Shown: positions 33,365 through 44,975, counted from the stretch's first letter. The stretch is DNA of 64,000 nucleotides from Nemertoderma westbladi (GCA_032718475.1 JAUCBJ010005019.1:1-64000), one strand, 5' to 3'. Numbers and translations are program-made. Notes: a model not told the origin generated them from the letters alone.

Positions 33365-35163
33365 TTTTTCGTGTCGAGTTCCTTTCCTATGTTGAACTTT
33401 TTTCTCGGTGTTACCCTGTACAATGTACTTGTACATATTTATAAAGCATATCGAATCGACCCAAACCACTAGTATTCCGGACCGCATATTACCAGAGATT
33501 GGGATGTCGTTTCAGCATATTTTAACATATTAACTTAATTTCGCTAATATTTAATTCCGATATTCACCATTTGAGGTACACTTCAAGGAAAGTAGCAGGT
33601 TATATATAATGACAGGCTTTTCTGACCAAAACAATAAACTAAATTTAGGAACACAGTTTACGGTAAAATTTTTACTTCAAGGCACTAATAATTGTTCAAT
33701 ATTGATTTAACATTAACCCTATGAGAAGACTGAAACGCCACCCCAATTGGCAATTTACTTCCGGACCAGCCTAATATCACCATTAAACACGTTACATGAG
33801 CAGAATTGTATATCATCTGGTTGTTTCTCAAGTGGCCTAACTGGTAGTATCAGGCAACAGGGACATGTGTTGGGTTATTGTTTCAACAAGTACTTGTAAT
33901 GTTTTTATGCCTTTCCATACAGTGTGTACAACATACTGTACATAGTACATAAGAATGTAATCGTTTGATTTTTTCTACCCTATTTCCTATATTATTTATA
34001 TTTATTAACATTATAGGCTGACTTATATTATTTGCTGTACTACTTACTGTCTTTTTTCCGTCGGTATTTTCGATACTATTTGATGTATAATTGCCTAAAT
34101 CTCTCAATTTTTCGGCCTTAACATTATTTGTAACTTTTTACCTCATCTTTCACATTTCATGTGAAAGATTGATAATAATTCGGCAGTAGTCACATTTCTG
34201 TCATTAAATTCATAATTTTTGAGGCCGAAAAATATATTTTATTTTTGGAAAAATGTATTTTATTTATGGTAAAACTTTATGATGACCATTTGAATATTTG
34301 ATTTCATAGGCTGGGATGCAAAAAAATAACCATTTACTACTGTATATCGTCAAATATATTAAATATGTCAAATATAGTAAAGTATTATATTTTGTATGCA
34401 AAAAATAACCGCAACCTAACTACATATTTACTAGATACAATTATTTTTAAGTGGCTGGCATGCAAAAAATACTATAAAATTATGTAAAGACCCATATGCA
34501 TGTTTATCTACAGGTAAGGTCTTTTAAATTGTTTTTGTTTCTCTATTGTTTTTTCTGGTTTATTGATAGATGATGCCGATATATTAATACTAACCACTTG
34601 TATATTGCCGATATATTAATACTAACCACTTGTATATACAACATTGTGATCTCAATCAACACGTACAGAATGCATAACAAACTTTCAGTTTCATATGGAG
34701 GGAATAGGACTAAATTTCATACAAATAAGTTATTTCTGACTGATCACTGATGATTGGCTATTCCATTTCCAAATTCCAAACCACACACTGGTTTGTTGCA
34801 CACACTGTAATTCTATTAAAATATGTGCTGTAGTTGAATTGCAACACTTCGTGTTTATTCCATGGGTAATTATTTGAAAATAATAAAGTAAGAAAGATGT
34901 GTAAAAAATTAATGGAAGAATTATACAGAATAATTAACAAGAAGCCCGATATAATTGTGTTCATAATTATTTGCTATATAGTGCTCGCAGATTATATTAT
35001 GTCGTACCATATTTCCGCCTACGACGGCAAAGGACTGGACTGAGAATGCTCTAATCGAAACGTTGACCCCCCCCCCCCCCCCCCCCCCCCCCTTTTTTTT
35101 CATTCATAGTGCATCATTTCATAATTCTGTAATTAGGCCTACATTCCAGTCTTGGATATATAT
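33365..35163. other. Intergenic; 32-bp duplication and long poly(C)
   Basis: A 32-bp unit beginning gccgatatattaatac is present twice in tandem at 34575-34638. A run of 26 C followed by 8 T occupies 35067-35100, just beyond the 3' end of the minus-strand BtpA-family gene. No other gene was recognised. Confidence 0.6.
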
Positions 35164-36012
35164 TTATTGGGAAGCTTTCCTAATATTTCGGACTTCAGTC
35201 ATAAAATCACTAACACGATTTCTCTCAACTGGCAACCGCCAATCGCCGTTGATCTTAAAATGTGAACCGATAATAAGACCATCGGCGATGGGCATAAACT
35301 CGCTAACATTATCCGCGGTTACACCGGAACCAACTAATACCGGAATACCGCAGGCTGATCGCGCCTCGCGCACGTCGCAGACACTAGTAGGCCTACCGGT
35401 AGCGATCCCCGTCAGCACAACACCGTCCGCGAGGAACATGTCAGCCGCGTGCACGGTATCCGATAGACTAACATCCTGCGTAACCGAATGCGAACTGTGT
35501 TTCTTCTTGATATCCGCCAGCACGCGAACACTCTCCGCTCCAATACGCCGGCGGTAACGCAGCAGTTGACCGGCGCACGACTCGATCCAACCCTCGTCCC
35601 CGATGTGAGCGAACACGTAACCTTCGCATCGGACGAACTGCAATCCTGCGGCCGTAGCCACCGCTAGGGCTTCCTCATTGCCTCCCGATAGAACCTGAAC
35701 GCCTACAGATATCCCGGGATTCAACGCCCGCCGAACAGCCGCACACACAGCCGTCATACACGCGACCGTTTCCGGCCCCATAAACTCCCGACGGATGTAG
35801 GGAACATCATTCATGTTCTCCACTATAACCCCGTCGACCCCACACGTGTTGTATACTTCCGCGTCTCGTAAAGCCTCTCCCGTAATTTCCGATATTATTT
35901 TGTTATTTCTCGGAGTCCCAGGTAGGGCAGCCACATGTATCATCCCAATAATTTTTGGACCGCGTATTGTTGCACATTCCCCCACCAGTAAACGACTTAA
36001 TGGTAAAGCCAT
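35164..36012 (-). CDS. BtpA/SgcQ-family TIM-barrel protein, intronless
   Basis: A 282-residue protein. The ATG at 36012 is the first in frame; the upstream frame stays open for about 40 codons but has no ATG. Family blocks in order: -IIGMIHVAALPGTPRN- (residues ~20-36), -GVDGVIVENMNDVPY-, -GVQVLSGGNEEALAVA-, -FVRCEGYVFAHIGDEGWIES-, -VLADIKKKHSSH-, -DGVVLTGIATGRPT- and -PVLVGSGVTADNV- near the C-terminus. BtpA was named in cyanobacteria for a role in photosystem I stability; the animal members (such as nematode F13E9.13, predicted mitochondrial) have no established function. The coding sequence is visibly richer in G+C and CpG than its AT-rich flanks. The patchy spread of the family in animals leaves open an old bacterial origin. 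Confidence 0.92.
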   Translation of the reverse strand: MALPLSRLLVGECATIRGPKIIGMIHVAALPGTPRNNKIISEITGEALRDAEVYNTCGVDGVIVENMNDVPYIRREFMGPETVACMTAVCAAVRRALNPGISVGVQVLSGGNEEALAVATAAGLQFVRCEGYVFAHIGDEGWIESCAGQLLRYRRRIGAESVRVLADIKKKHSSHSVTQDVSLSDTVHAADMFLADGVVLTGIATGRPTSVCDVREARSACGIPVLVGSGVTADNVSEFMPIADGLIIGSHFKINGDWRLPVERNRVSDFMTEVRNIRKASQ

Positions 36013-38000
36013 GATACTGTATGATGCAAACAATAACGATAGACGTGGTATAGTAACAAATAATTCACAGACAGACGAATACAGTAGTACATAATTTATG
36101 CAATTGCTGCTAGTTAGGTTCCTGCGGCACCTTGGCAATTTAATGTATAAAATGCATTATTTTATACATCATTTATTACTATTAACGGAATAACGGAATT
36201 TTGTTATTAAATCACGCGAGTTGATTATATTGGTTGTGTGGCAACTGGAGTAGCCGGCTGGGTATTGGGGAAGTCTCAGATGTGCGGGCCTGGACAGCGT
36301 TTCCATCAAATGCTAACATGTATTGCAACTGTAAGAATGCCAGTGAAACAAAATAGGAGGGCCCTTAGTAGTCAAACGAGAGTGGCAGGCAATGTCGTAA
36401 ATATTCATTCCAGAACCGTATTTATTTAACATGCGGGGTATATGCAGTTCATTAGTGGCAAAGACAAGGAGACACATAGTAGATTGAAGGTGAGTTGATT
36501 CTATTGGTTGTCTGACTCGACTGGCTGGGATATCCCAGTGAGCGTATACAATAGGGCTTCCCTATAATGGTAACACAATGCTATATATAGTAGATTATTT
36601 TTCATCGCTTGCGTTTATCTGCGTATTAATCAGTAGTATTTAGTATTGTAACTGCAACAACTGTGTTGTTAATAATATTTCTTATAATTTTATATATTTG
36701 CTGCTACTACATTTTACTACTTAAATTATTTAATTAATTAGTTAACCTATTTTTAATTAATTAATTGGCTATTCCTATTTTAATTTCTACATAAAATAAC
36801 CGTATATAAAAAGTTTAAAAAAAGTGTAAATAAAAAAGTTTCCAAAAGTTATCAATAATTTATTTTGCCAATTTACAAAATTTATAATACCTTAATTTTA
36901 GTTACTTATTGCAGGTTTGGTTACATTTTAATTTATGGTTTCGGTTTGTGATTTTTCACTTTGTCGCACAAACTTAAATTTGTAAAAAAAAAGCTCTGGT
37001 AGGTAAATACAGTAATTTTATAAAATGAGCAATGCATAACACAGATACACAACAAGGGTGGGGGGGGGGGATCTATTTACTTATTCGAGCAATTTATTTA
37101 TTTATTTATTTATAAACTGAAGTATTTCAACAATCGGCCATTCTAGCATATATGGTCAAACAATTATTGTTCCAGAAAAAATATTGGATATTCTGTACGA
37201 TGTGGGTTGAGCTTGAGATCTTGTAGGCCTAATGTATAAATGGAAAATGGATATTGACTTCTACTTTTCACAAATTCTTAAATATATCATAAAAATTAAT
37301 ATATTAATATTAATTAATAAACTACCTTATAAGTCTTTCACAACTACTTTTTTTACAATATACTGTAGGTTTCACAGTATATATATATAACCTACTGTAT
37401 AACCTACTGTAAGCCTATACTTTGGTAGTAAGGCATTCAAGGAGACAGTTCATGCGTTAGTAGACGCGGACCTTTGTGCGATTTCGCGCTTGTTTTAATG
37501 ACGGTTTGTCAAACACTAACATGCCTAAAAGGCAAACGCCTTAGGCCTTCTCATTTGACATTTACGTTACAACGTTTAGGTGTAGAGGGTACCCCAACCC
37601 CATAGTAACTCTTTTATGGCAACTTACCAGCGTAGGAGGTAGGAGGGAAATTCAAATTGGAAATATCTACTTTGTGATTTATGTTGACAGATTTGGGCCT
37701 TTATGTTGACAGTTACCTGGATACATACCGGTACATTGTGTACTGCAGTACTGCTTGGCCTACTAGATTGGTTTGTTGTGCTGTTAAACAGTAACAATCG
37801 CATGTGGGTTAAGTTACTGAGTTACAGTACGTCTAAGCCATGTACTGTAAGTTCAGGCTGATAAATGTAGCTGGAGTACTGCTTTTTGGTTTTTATGGAT
37901 TTATGCAACTCAGTAGCTGACGGAGCTGTTTCTCATACAGTAGCCTACGCAGTGAATTGTGTAAGTGTGGAGTGTACGTCTCCCTAGTATATAGGCCTAA
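36013..38000. other. Intergenic; perfect hairpin next to the BtpA gene
   Basis: Holds a perfect 11-bp inverted repeat atgtataaaat/attttatacat at 36143-36169, 130 bp upstream of the BtpA start, which could be a regulatory palindrome or chance AT-rich sequence. An 11-G run lies at 37070-37080 followed by ttta repeats. A segment at 37525-37560 resembles the inner ends of the hAT element at 16.0 kb (aaaggc, gccttagg). Confidence 0.4.
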
Positions 38001-38537
38001 ATGGATCGTTATTTTTTGTATTTCGCTTACGGAAGCAATATGCTAAAAGAACGACTCCATGTAAACTGCCCAGGGTCCGTGCGTGTTGGCCCCTGTTGGA
38101 TAAATCATTATAAACTCGAGTTCAAAGGGAAATCTGAAGCCGACGTCCTGGGTAGGGCGTGGCGAGGAGGAACTGCTACCATTACACGAGACCCCACTGC
38201 CCAGTATCCCCTATGGGGTTGTACATGGAGAGTACCGAACGATCATCTATCAGCCTTGGACAACCAAGAAGGCGTGAGTAACTTCGCGTACATTCCCACG
38301 ACAGTGGATGTCACCTCGGTCGACGGTACACGTATGCAATGTCGCACGTACATTCAACCCGTTGATAAACAGATTATCGCACCGTCGCTCTCTTACAAGC
38401 AAGTTGTATATCTCGGGTCAATACAGTCGGAGCTTCCTAAAGATTATGTGAACACATTGAAAAACATTGAATCTAATGGAATAGAAACGGATAATTTTAC
38501 TGAAATCATTAATCGTCTTAGCAAGGAGTTGCTATAA
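38001..38537 (+). CDS. GGCT: Gamma-glutamylcyclotransferase, intronless
   Basis: A 178-residue protein from ATG at 38001. GGCT releases 5-oxoproline from gamma-glutamyl dipeptides in the cytosolic gamma-glutamyl cycle of glutathione metabolism. The glycine-rich substrate loop is -YFAYGSNMLKERL- (YGSN at residues 10-13), and the catalytic glutamate is E90 in -LSALDNQEGV-, the equivalent of E98 in human GGCT. The -WRVPNDHL-, -CRTYIQ- and -LPKDYVNTLKNIE- stretches also align with the human enzyme in order. Length is near the family norm (human 188). There is no intron, unlike the vertebrate gene. Confidence 0.93.
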   Translation: MDRYFLYFAYGSNMLKERLHVNCPGSVRVGPCWINHYKLEFKGKSEADVLGRAWRGGTATITRDPTAQYPLWGCTWRVPNDHLSALDNQEGVSNFAYIPTTVDVTSVDGTRMQCRTYIQPVDKQIIAPSLSYKQVVYLGSIQSELPKDYVNTLKNIESNGIETDNFTEIINRLSKELL

Positions 38538-38984
38538 ACTGTTGCTATTTGGTTTGTAAATTTATTTAACCTTATTTCAGTATTTACTTATTTAACGTAA
38601 CTTTTGTTGTCCGTTCATTTCACACAATTGTTCATTTCTTTCCCTTTTTTACCAGTTGTAATATTCCTTTTTTTCGATCATTTTTTAATTAATAATAATA
38701 ATATATATTATAATATAATAATAATTTTTTCAATCGTTTTGTTCTTTGTTTATTGTTTGGTAAAATAACGTGCCCCTGTAATAATATTAATTTATATTAC
38801 AATATTAATTATGAATTAACGAGATATTTTAGAAGATACCGGGCTATAAAATTTTGTATAATTAACGGGGGTGGGCATATTGATACCCGCCTCCCCCCTC
38901 TATAATCTACAAATTTTAACGAAAACATCTGATTTTTTGTTTGTCGGTTTGTTTGTTCGCACTATTTAATTTGAACACAAATTT
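38538..38984. other. GGCT 3' flank, AT-rich
   Basis: Contains long ATA/TAA runs (38690-38720) and a short gggggtggg/cccccctc pair around 38868-38900. No gene. Confidence 0.4.
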
Positions 38985-39540
38985 TAAGTTTCAGATGTCC
39001 AGTGCTTTTGTTATTAACTCCATCGGATTCAGGACCCTAACAAACCCGTATAACGCAAGAAACAAGTTGACAATCAATTGATATATTTGGTGGTTTTAAA
39101 AATTTGGTGTAGCACCAAATTTTGCACCCACTTCCTAAAAATAAAAGTTTGAGATGTCTAGTTAGATAATTATTTATTCCATTGAGTTCAGAACGGCCAT
39201 AAAATGCCTGAAAAAAGTTGTTACAATCAATTCAACTATTAAACAGATTTTCAACATTTCGTGCTGGCACCAAATTTTCCACACAGCACCGAAAAATACA
39301 AGTTTGATATGCCTGTTGCAACTCGTATAAATTCCATCGAAATCAGAACCCCAAAAGAAGACCCCTATTGCGCTAAAACAGGTTCAAACAATTAATTTAG
39401 AAAATTGACATATTTCAAAATTTGCTGCTGCCACCAAAATTTGGCACCCGACGAAAAAAACAAGTTTGAAATTTCCAGCTTATTTTATATGAATCCATCT
39501 AATTGCGTACACCAATAAAACGGTGTAACTCAAAAATAGA
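38985..39540. repeat. Diverged tandem repeat, ~154-160 bp period, about four units
   Basis: The word aagttt(c/g)a(g/t)atg(t/c)c recurs near 38987, 39147, 39301 and 39461. Within each unit this is followed by a ttccat(t/c)(g/t)a-like stretch and a gcaccaaatttt-like stretch. The units are strongly diverged, so this is an old satellite-like block. No ORF is preserved across it. Confidence 0.65.
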
Positions 39541-39840
39541 GTTGCTACGAATCATATTTCATTAAATGAAATTTTCAAAAAAACGACTCAAAAAAAGTCT
39601 CAAAAGTAGGGTTAAAAAGGATGCTATAACTCGAAAACTTTCCAATATTTTTAAAACCGTTTTCACTTTGGAAGGCATTAGATTTTTAAGAGAATTCATA
39701 AAATTTTCGATTCCCAACTGGATTTGTTATAGAGTTGTAACAATAAAACCACTGCCCCCCCCCCCCCTTCCCCCTCCCCCCCCCCCTAATGGGGTTAATA
39801 ATTCGCCATTACGATGTTATTTGTATCAACCCCAAATCCC

Positions 39841-39872
<32 letters not shown>

Positions 39873-40329
39873 TCAAGAACGATTCGTACGATATATACGT
39901 ACGATTCACTCATGTATTTACTGTAGTTATAATACTAATCATGAGTTGTTAATTATACAGTACATTGAGTGGTAATATCGTAAAGATAATAAAGATAACG
40001 TAATAAAGATAACTCTCTAGGTCTGCAAAGTTACATTTAAAAAAAGATTTGCAACCGATGTTTCAGGAATTAACATTGGACTTTCTTGCACAGCATAATA
40101 TAGATGTGGTGGAAATACAGACCGTGGTAATACAGAAGTAGGAAAACCACCAGATACACTATACAGAACTTGACTTTGCTGAACATCTGTATTTAACTTC
40201 AGAAATATTTGCACTCTAGAACAGCACACTCCAAAATCGGTATACTTGGAAATGCCACAAAGTATACTGTAAACAAACTGCCACAACTATAAAACCGCAA
40301 CTGTAAACTACAGTATGATTCCCTTCAGT
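39541..40329. other. Intergenic with several poly(C) runs
   Basis: Poly(C) runs lie at 39755-39767 and 39838-39857, the latter followed by an AC microsatellite. The 128-codon frame at 39566-39952 crosses these runs and reads as proline homopolymers; it is not considered a gene. Confidence 0.5.
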
Positions 40330-40680
40330 ATTATCGAATTGGATAGCGTGGTTGATCGCTTGAAAAGCTACCTCGGGTCTTGGGTTAGGCGATTTGCTGA
40401 AAACCTCAAAATACGAAAAGGCAAGGCGTGGTGTGGTCTACATTAAATAAAGTATAAATGGTAGGAAATAAATCACCAGGATAAAACATTCCAGACAGCC
40501 GATTCCCAGTTTTTCCGGACAGCAGTAGAACCTGTGTTGCTATAAGGGAGTCTCTGTAGAGCTCTTACTGCAGTAGACAAGAGATAACGTGATGGGACCT
40601 AAAACAGGTTGCTCTGCAGGGATCAAGGCGTAAAGTACAAAGATCACTTAAAAAATTGGACTTTGTACAATCTCGGTAGT
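40330..40680 (+). mobile_element. Highly degraded LINE-A-related RT relic
   Basis: In broken frames: -VVDRLKSYLGSWVRR- and -LKIRKGKAW- (compare LINE-A -CYLGSWIRKSGEDLRIRKGK-), then -FRTAVEPVLL- stop -GS- (compare -FRAAVVPVLLYGS-), and finally -VKYKDHLKNWTLYNLG- (compare -VKYNAHISNQTLYNIG-). The order is conserved. DNA identity to the LINE-A copies is much lower than between those copies, so it is an older or sister family member. Confidence 0.75.
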
Positions 40681-41670
40681 GTAGTGTCGGGGAATTGCCA
40701 AACCCAGCACCAACCGGCGAACACGGCTGCGACAGGCGAGAGCCGAAAGGAAATCTTCTAGGGGTGTTGCTGATGTATGTATTATGACGTCTATCTACTG
40801 TATAGTAGGTCATGTATGTATTTATTTTAACATTCACCCCACTTACGGAGTTATATAGTACTCTATTAAAATGTTCGAATATACAGTGGCCTGTATTAAT
40901 TGACAACATCCACTTTTCTGTCATTGAATTAAATATCCAAAATATCATTGCGAAAAAGTTGTGAATTGGATGTGAAGTTGAAATTTTCAAATGAACAGGT
41001 TGTGAAAATGACGTGAAAATAAATGTGACGTGAAAGAGTACACGTCACAAATTTATTACAACAATTTGAAGTCTGGTATACAAATTTATCTCATGTTAAA
41101 ATATTTTTTAACAGATTTTGATTCAAATTTTGGGTTCGAACAGTAAAGGTCTATGGTTATTAGTTAATTGTTTTGTTTTACTCCTGTAATAATTATGATC
41201 TATGTAATACTGTTGTACCGCGGTACTCCTACAATCGAAACATTTGTCAGTAGAGTGCATTTGTTACGTTTATGTTATTTAGGCATGCTGCTACTACAAT
41301 TGTATACCTAAAGGCGCAGTGTGACCAACATTTTGACAGTCACACCGAGTATAGTCGGAGGCTATACCTTACCTACAGGCGCAATATGAATGAACCTATG
41401 GCGACGGCGGGATTACCTAACTTTATGATGGTTCACTGCGCGAGTAACGTGAGGTAAAAAGACAAAATAAGGTATACATTGGAAAATAATTACGCAGCTG
41501 TATCACATGAAAACAAAGTAATGTACTTGTACAGTTGCTTTCTTCCTTTATTATTCTTTCCTCCATTATTGATGGGTAAATATACTCCTCGGTAAAATAA
41601 CAAAGTTTATTTCATTTCCAAGTAATAAATAGTTAGAATTACTTGTAGTATGCTGCAAAAAGCTCGACCA
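40681..41670. other. Intergenic, no recognised feature
   Basis: No gene or classified repeat. Short open frames at 40565-40990 (-) and 41272-41457 (+) have no recognisable domain or splice context. Confidence 0.4.
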
Positions 41671-42170
41671 CCAAGCTGGTGTAGTGGTAAACTCTATTTG
41701 ATTCTAACTGGGTGGTCCCGTGTTCGATCCGGGGCTGAGGCAATTACAATTTCGTAACTGGTGCGCCCACCGGCGATACGGGAACCTGGGTTCTGTTTGG
41801 AGAGTATACGATAGAGTGAGGGAGGTGGAACACGCCACCTTCACCTGATATTCTCCGCGTTTGGTGGTATGGAGCCTTCGGCCATACATCTGGTGAATCG
41901 GTTGGCGCACCACCTGGCGGAGAAGCGAGAAACGTGGTACGCGGAGTGCATCACATGGGTTCGGCAAAAGTTGAACTTCGCGTTGTTGCGGTCGGCCCTC
42001 ATGTGTCTCCGTGGACACCGGTCGGCTGCTAGACGACCCATTCGCTGCACAAATTCAGTTACAGACACAGTCATTGTGCATGCAAATGCGGATGTTGCCC
42101 CACCACCATAGACCCCAACGAGTGCAGACAAGACCGCGAAGAAACTGTAATATTGAAACCGTTTTTGTAG
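41671..42170 (+). mobile_element. tRNA-derived SINE head with long GC-rich body
   Basis: The head carries an A box (agctggtgtagtggtaaact) and, 45 bp later, a B box (gtgttcgatccggg). A body richer in G+C than its flanks continues to about 42170. Overlapping short ORFs on both strands (41704-42194) are typical of such GC-rich non-coding sequence and are not counted as genes. The 3' boundary is uncertain. Confidence 0.65.
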
Positions 42171-42818
42171 AACATAAACTTCTACTTGTGCCATAATCTA
42201 TGAAATAGTTAATCTTGAAGTTTGTGTTAATAATCTAATTTATGCATATTAAAATAAATATTTAATTTAAAAAAATAAGCACATGAATTGGTAAAAAAAA
42301 ATACGATAGGATTTGATAAAGTAAAGTCCCCACACTGCCTAATAGATACTGCCAAAAGAGAGGACCCATCATCGGGTTGTTTCATGTTTCGTTCGTTTGT
42401 TTGGTACGTCTGTTTGAACCATGTGTAACTGTATATTGAAACCCGACAATTGAATTGGAGGTCAACCAACCAAATACCCCCTGCATTAACAAAACTCGTT
42501 CAGTTTGTCTTCACTTTCGCTAAGCTACGAACCGTAAATATACTATTTTATTCCCTGTACAATAAGGACAGCATTATTGTAAACTCGAATGTAACTCGAA
42601 TTTTGACGAAAATGAGACTTTGGTATCATTGTAAAGCTTACGATGAGTTAAAAAAAAGGTGTAATTCGAATGTGATATTGACACTCCATGTAACTAAGCG
42701 TAAACCGGGTGGATCTCATTCGAGTAACATTGTTTTAGCTTAGGAACAGCTGTGGAAATTTATATAATATACGAAAATGGTCACACAGACATTCACGAGT
42801 TTTCGTGCAGATCCGTTA
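42171..42818. other. Intergenic, no recognised feature
   Basis: AT-rich. The 97-codon frame at 42450-42743 shows no recognisable domain. The stretch ends at the 8-bp duplicated target of the next element. Confidence 0.4.
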
Positions 42819-43278
42819 ACTTTATACAGAGGCGTACCGAGGGGGGGGGGGGTTGGGACAAGTGTCACAGAGCGCCGATTTGTGAAGGGCGTCAAATTAG
42901 AAAATTCGGTTTATGAGGAGTGGCAATATCATAAATAATATAGAAAATATATAGGCCCCTAATAAATACATTAGAAAATAATTAAATAATAAAAAAAAAA
43001 TTAAAATTATTGTATTATAAACGGAATATACGACTTACAAACCATTTTATTAGTAAATCACCTAGAGCTTGAACAACAATGCTATTATTTACTATATTTT
43101 CAAGATCGTTTAAGTTGTTTGGTTTATTAAGTATACAGTAGAGAACTCGAAGTTGATTTGATTATATATTTGCAGATAAAAATCTTGGAAAGTATTATAA
43201 TAATGTTTATTAGTCCAAACACATGGAATTAATAATGTGCACTAACTATTAAAAATTACACTAAAATTGAGTATTATA

Positions 43279-44975
43279 TAAATAAATAAATAAAATGTAT
43301 AATTAACTAGTTTGTGTCAGGTTGGGCTCGGATGAGCTTCTCGAGGTATAGGGCGCAGCGAAGACGATTTGTGAATTTGGGCAATGATGGGCAATTCGAG
43401 AAGTGGTCCTTTGATGCACTTTCGTTACACTGCCAGCAGACACAGGATTCCAAGGGCCTCCAGCATTTGGCGGTAGTGCACAACTTATGATGGTATCCGT
43501 TTGATACGACTTGGGCGGCAGATCGTCGTCTTTCACCTACTACTACTACTACTAGGATCGGCATGCTGCATTGCAGCTGCATTTTTAAGAATGCTGTGCC
43601 GGCTTATCGACAAAATTGCACCGCCACAACTCCCTATCACCCATGACATTTGCTAGATCATCCGCATCTTCAAGGCCAGTGTCCTTTAAGATGCGTCTCA
43701 AGAAAGTCATGGGCTGTCCACCATGCTTATTCACTCCATGAGGCTGCCAAAGTACAAGATTATGTACTGGCTGGTCCTCACGGCGAAAGCAATGTCCTGC
43801 AAAGCGGAGGCGATTTTGTTCTAGTGTCAAGCTTGGGGAACCAATGAGACACCTCCAATGTTATATAGTGTCTGGTTGGAGATGTGTGCATTGTACTTGA
43901 CACAATGAACCCGGCGTAGCATTCTTGTGAATGTGCCATCCAGAGATTTGGTGTCCTCAGCAGTTTGAGCCCAGCATGGACTCCCATAGAGGAGTACTGG
44001 AACTACTGCTGCTCTAAATAACCAGACCTTAAGTTTCCGATTAATTCTCGGTGACTTCCAAATCCTGGAAAGCCTATTCAAGGCTGCCCATGCCTTTCCC
44101 TTACGTATTCGAAGGTCCTCACCTGACTTCCGGATCCATGATCCCAGGTAAAAGAAGTCATCCACATGCTCAAGCATACCATCTTTTGAGCTTATGTTCA
44201 TCCGATCAGAGACTTGCTGAGGACTTTCAAAGTCAACTGTCAAAATGTTGGTCTTTCTGGAGTTAATAAAAAGACCAACACTAGAAGCAGCATGTTCTAA
44301 TGAGCTGAGGAGCCGTTGTGCTCCCTCTAGTGATTCTGAGAGTACTCCTAAGTCATCAGCAAAGTCTAGATCAGTTAGGTACTTGGCAGGATTTCCTCGA
44401 CTTCTGGAGCCAGTAGGTGGAGTTATCATCACCCCATCATCATTGTGATGATCTAAGGACATGCGTAGAACATAGTCAACAACAATTATGAACAAGAGTC
44501 TTTCACCAGTTAATTTTGAAAGATCCATTTCGCTGCTGTTAGGGTCATCAATAGTAGCTAATACGGAGCTAGATGAGGCGTATTTGCTGAGACCGCACCA
44601 GAGCTTCCAGAAGAAAGCTCTGGTACGGTAGACGTGGTACAATTGTGCTATTTCGTCGGCCGTCGTCGTGAATGTTGTGCAGCCATAGCTGACAGCTGGC
44701 AAAATTACACACTGCCATAGACGATTTGCTGACTCCATCGACACTAAAGTTCGATTTATTCTAGTCGCTAGCCCGAAAGAGCATGCGAGGCCTTTGTGAT
44801 GTAAATGTTTGTAATGGCCCCCAGGACCGTTCTTTGTTGATAGTGTGACCCCAAGGTAGTTAAACGAACTAACAAAGTCAATTTGTTGTCCATCGTAGTG
44901 TGATACATCATTACGTGAAAGTCGGCCACCTCTTCGAAATTTAACTGCCTTTGTCTTATAAATTTCTTTCCAAAA
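43279..44975 (-). mobile_element. LINE-B, minus strand, RT C-terminus to 3' tail, interrupted by LINE-A
   Basis: Reading down from 44975: -KFRRGGRLSRND-, -IDFVSSFNYLGVTLS-, -VILPAVSYGCTTF-, -RAFFWKLWCGLSKYASSSSV-, then -SSEMDLSKLTGE-. LINE-A interrupts at 44497-43538. LINE-B resumes at 43537 with -RRRSAAQVVSNGY- and a zinc-knuckle-like CX2CX7HX3C (-CWQCNESASKDHFSNC-), ending -RAQPDTN- and a stop at 43307. A TTTA-repeat tail follows (43279-43296). The intact reading frame across the excised insertion shows that LINE-A landed in an already present LINE-B. The C-terminal CCHC motif is a known feature of several non-LTR ORF2 proteins. Confidence 0.9.
43538..44497 (-). mobile_element. LINE-A, minus strand, 5'-truncated, inserted in LINE-B
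   Basis: On the minus strand it begins with -LFIIVVDYVLRMSLDHHNDD- and runs through -LDFADDLGVLS- to the C-terminal -YNIGGVSL- and -HGVNKHGG- segments. It ends with the shared tail and a TAG microsatellite at 43538-43555. An exact 10-bp target duplication gtctttcacc (43528-43537 and 44498-44507) flanks it, the mark of target-primed reverse transcription. The RT frame is largely open down to about 43827, then shifts, so this is one of the younger copies. Confidence 0.93.

Noticed and set aside
36012-36138. N-terminal extension of the BtpA-family protein as a targeting presequence
   Set aside because: The extended frame has no ATG upstream of 36012; it would need a non-standard TTG start.
39566-39952. 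128-codon frame with proline runs
   Set aside because: The prolines come from poly(C) tracts and the rest is low-complexity; no recognisable domain.
41704-42194. Multiple overlapping ORFs on both strands (up to 117 codons)
   Set aside because: They lie in the GC-rich body of a tRNA-derived SINE, where random stop-free stretches are expected.
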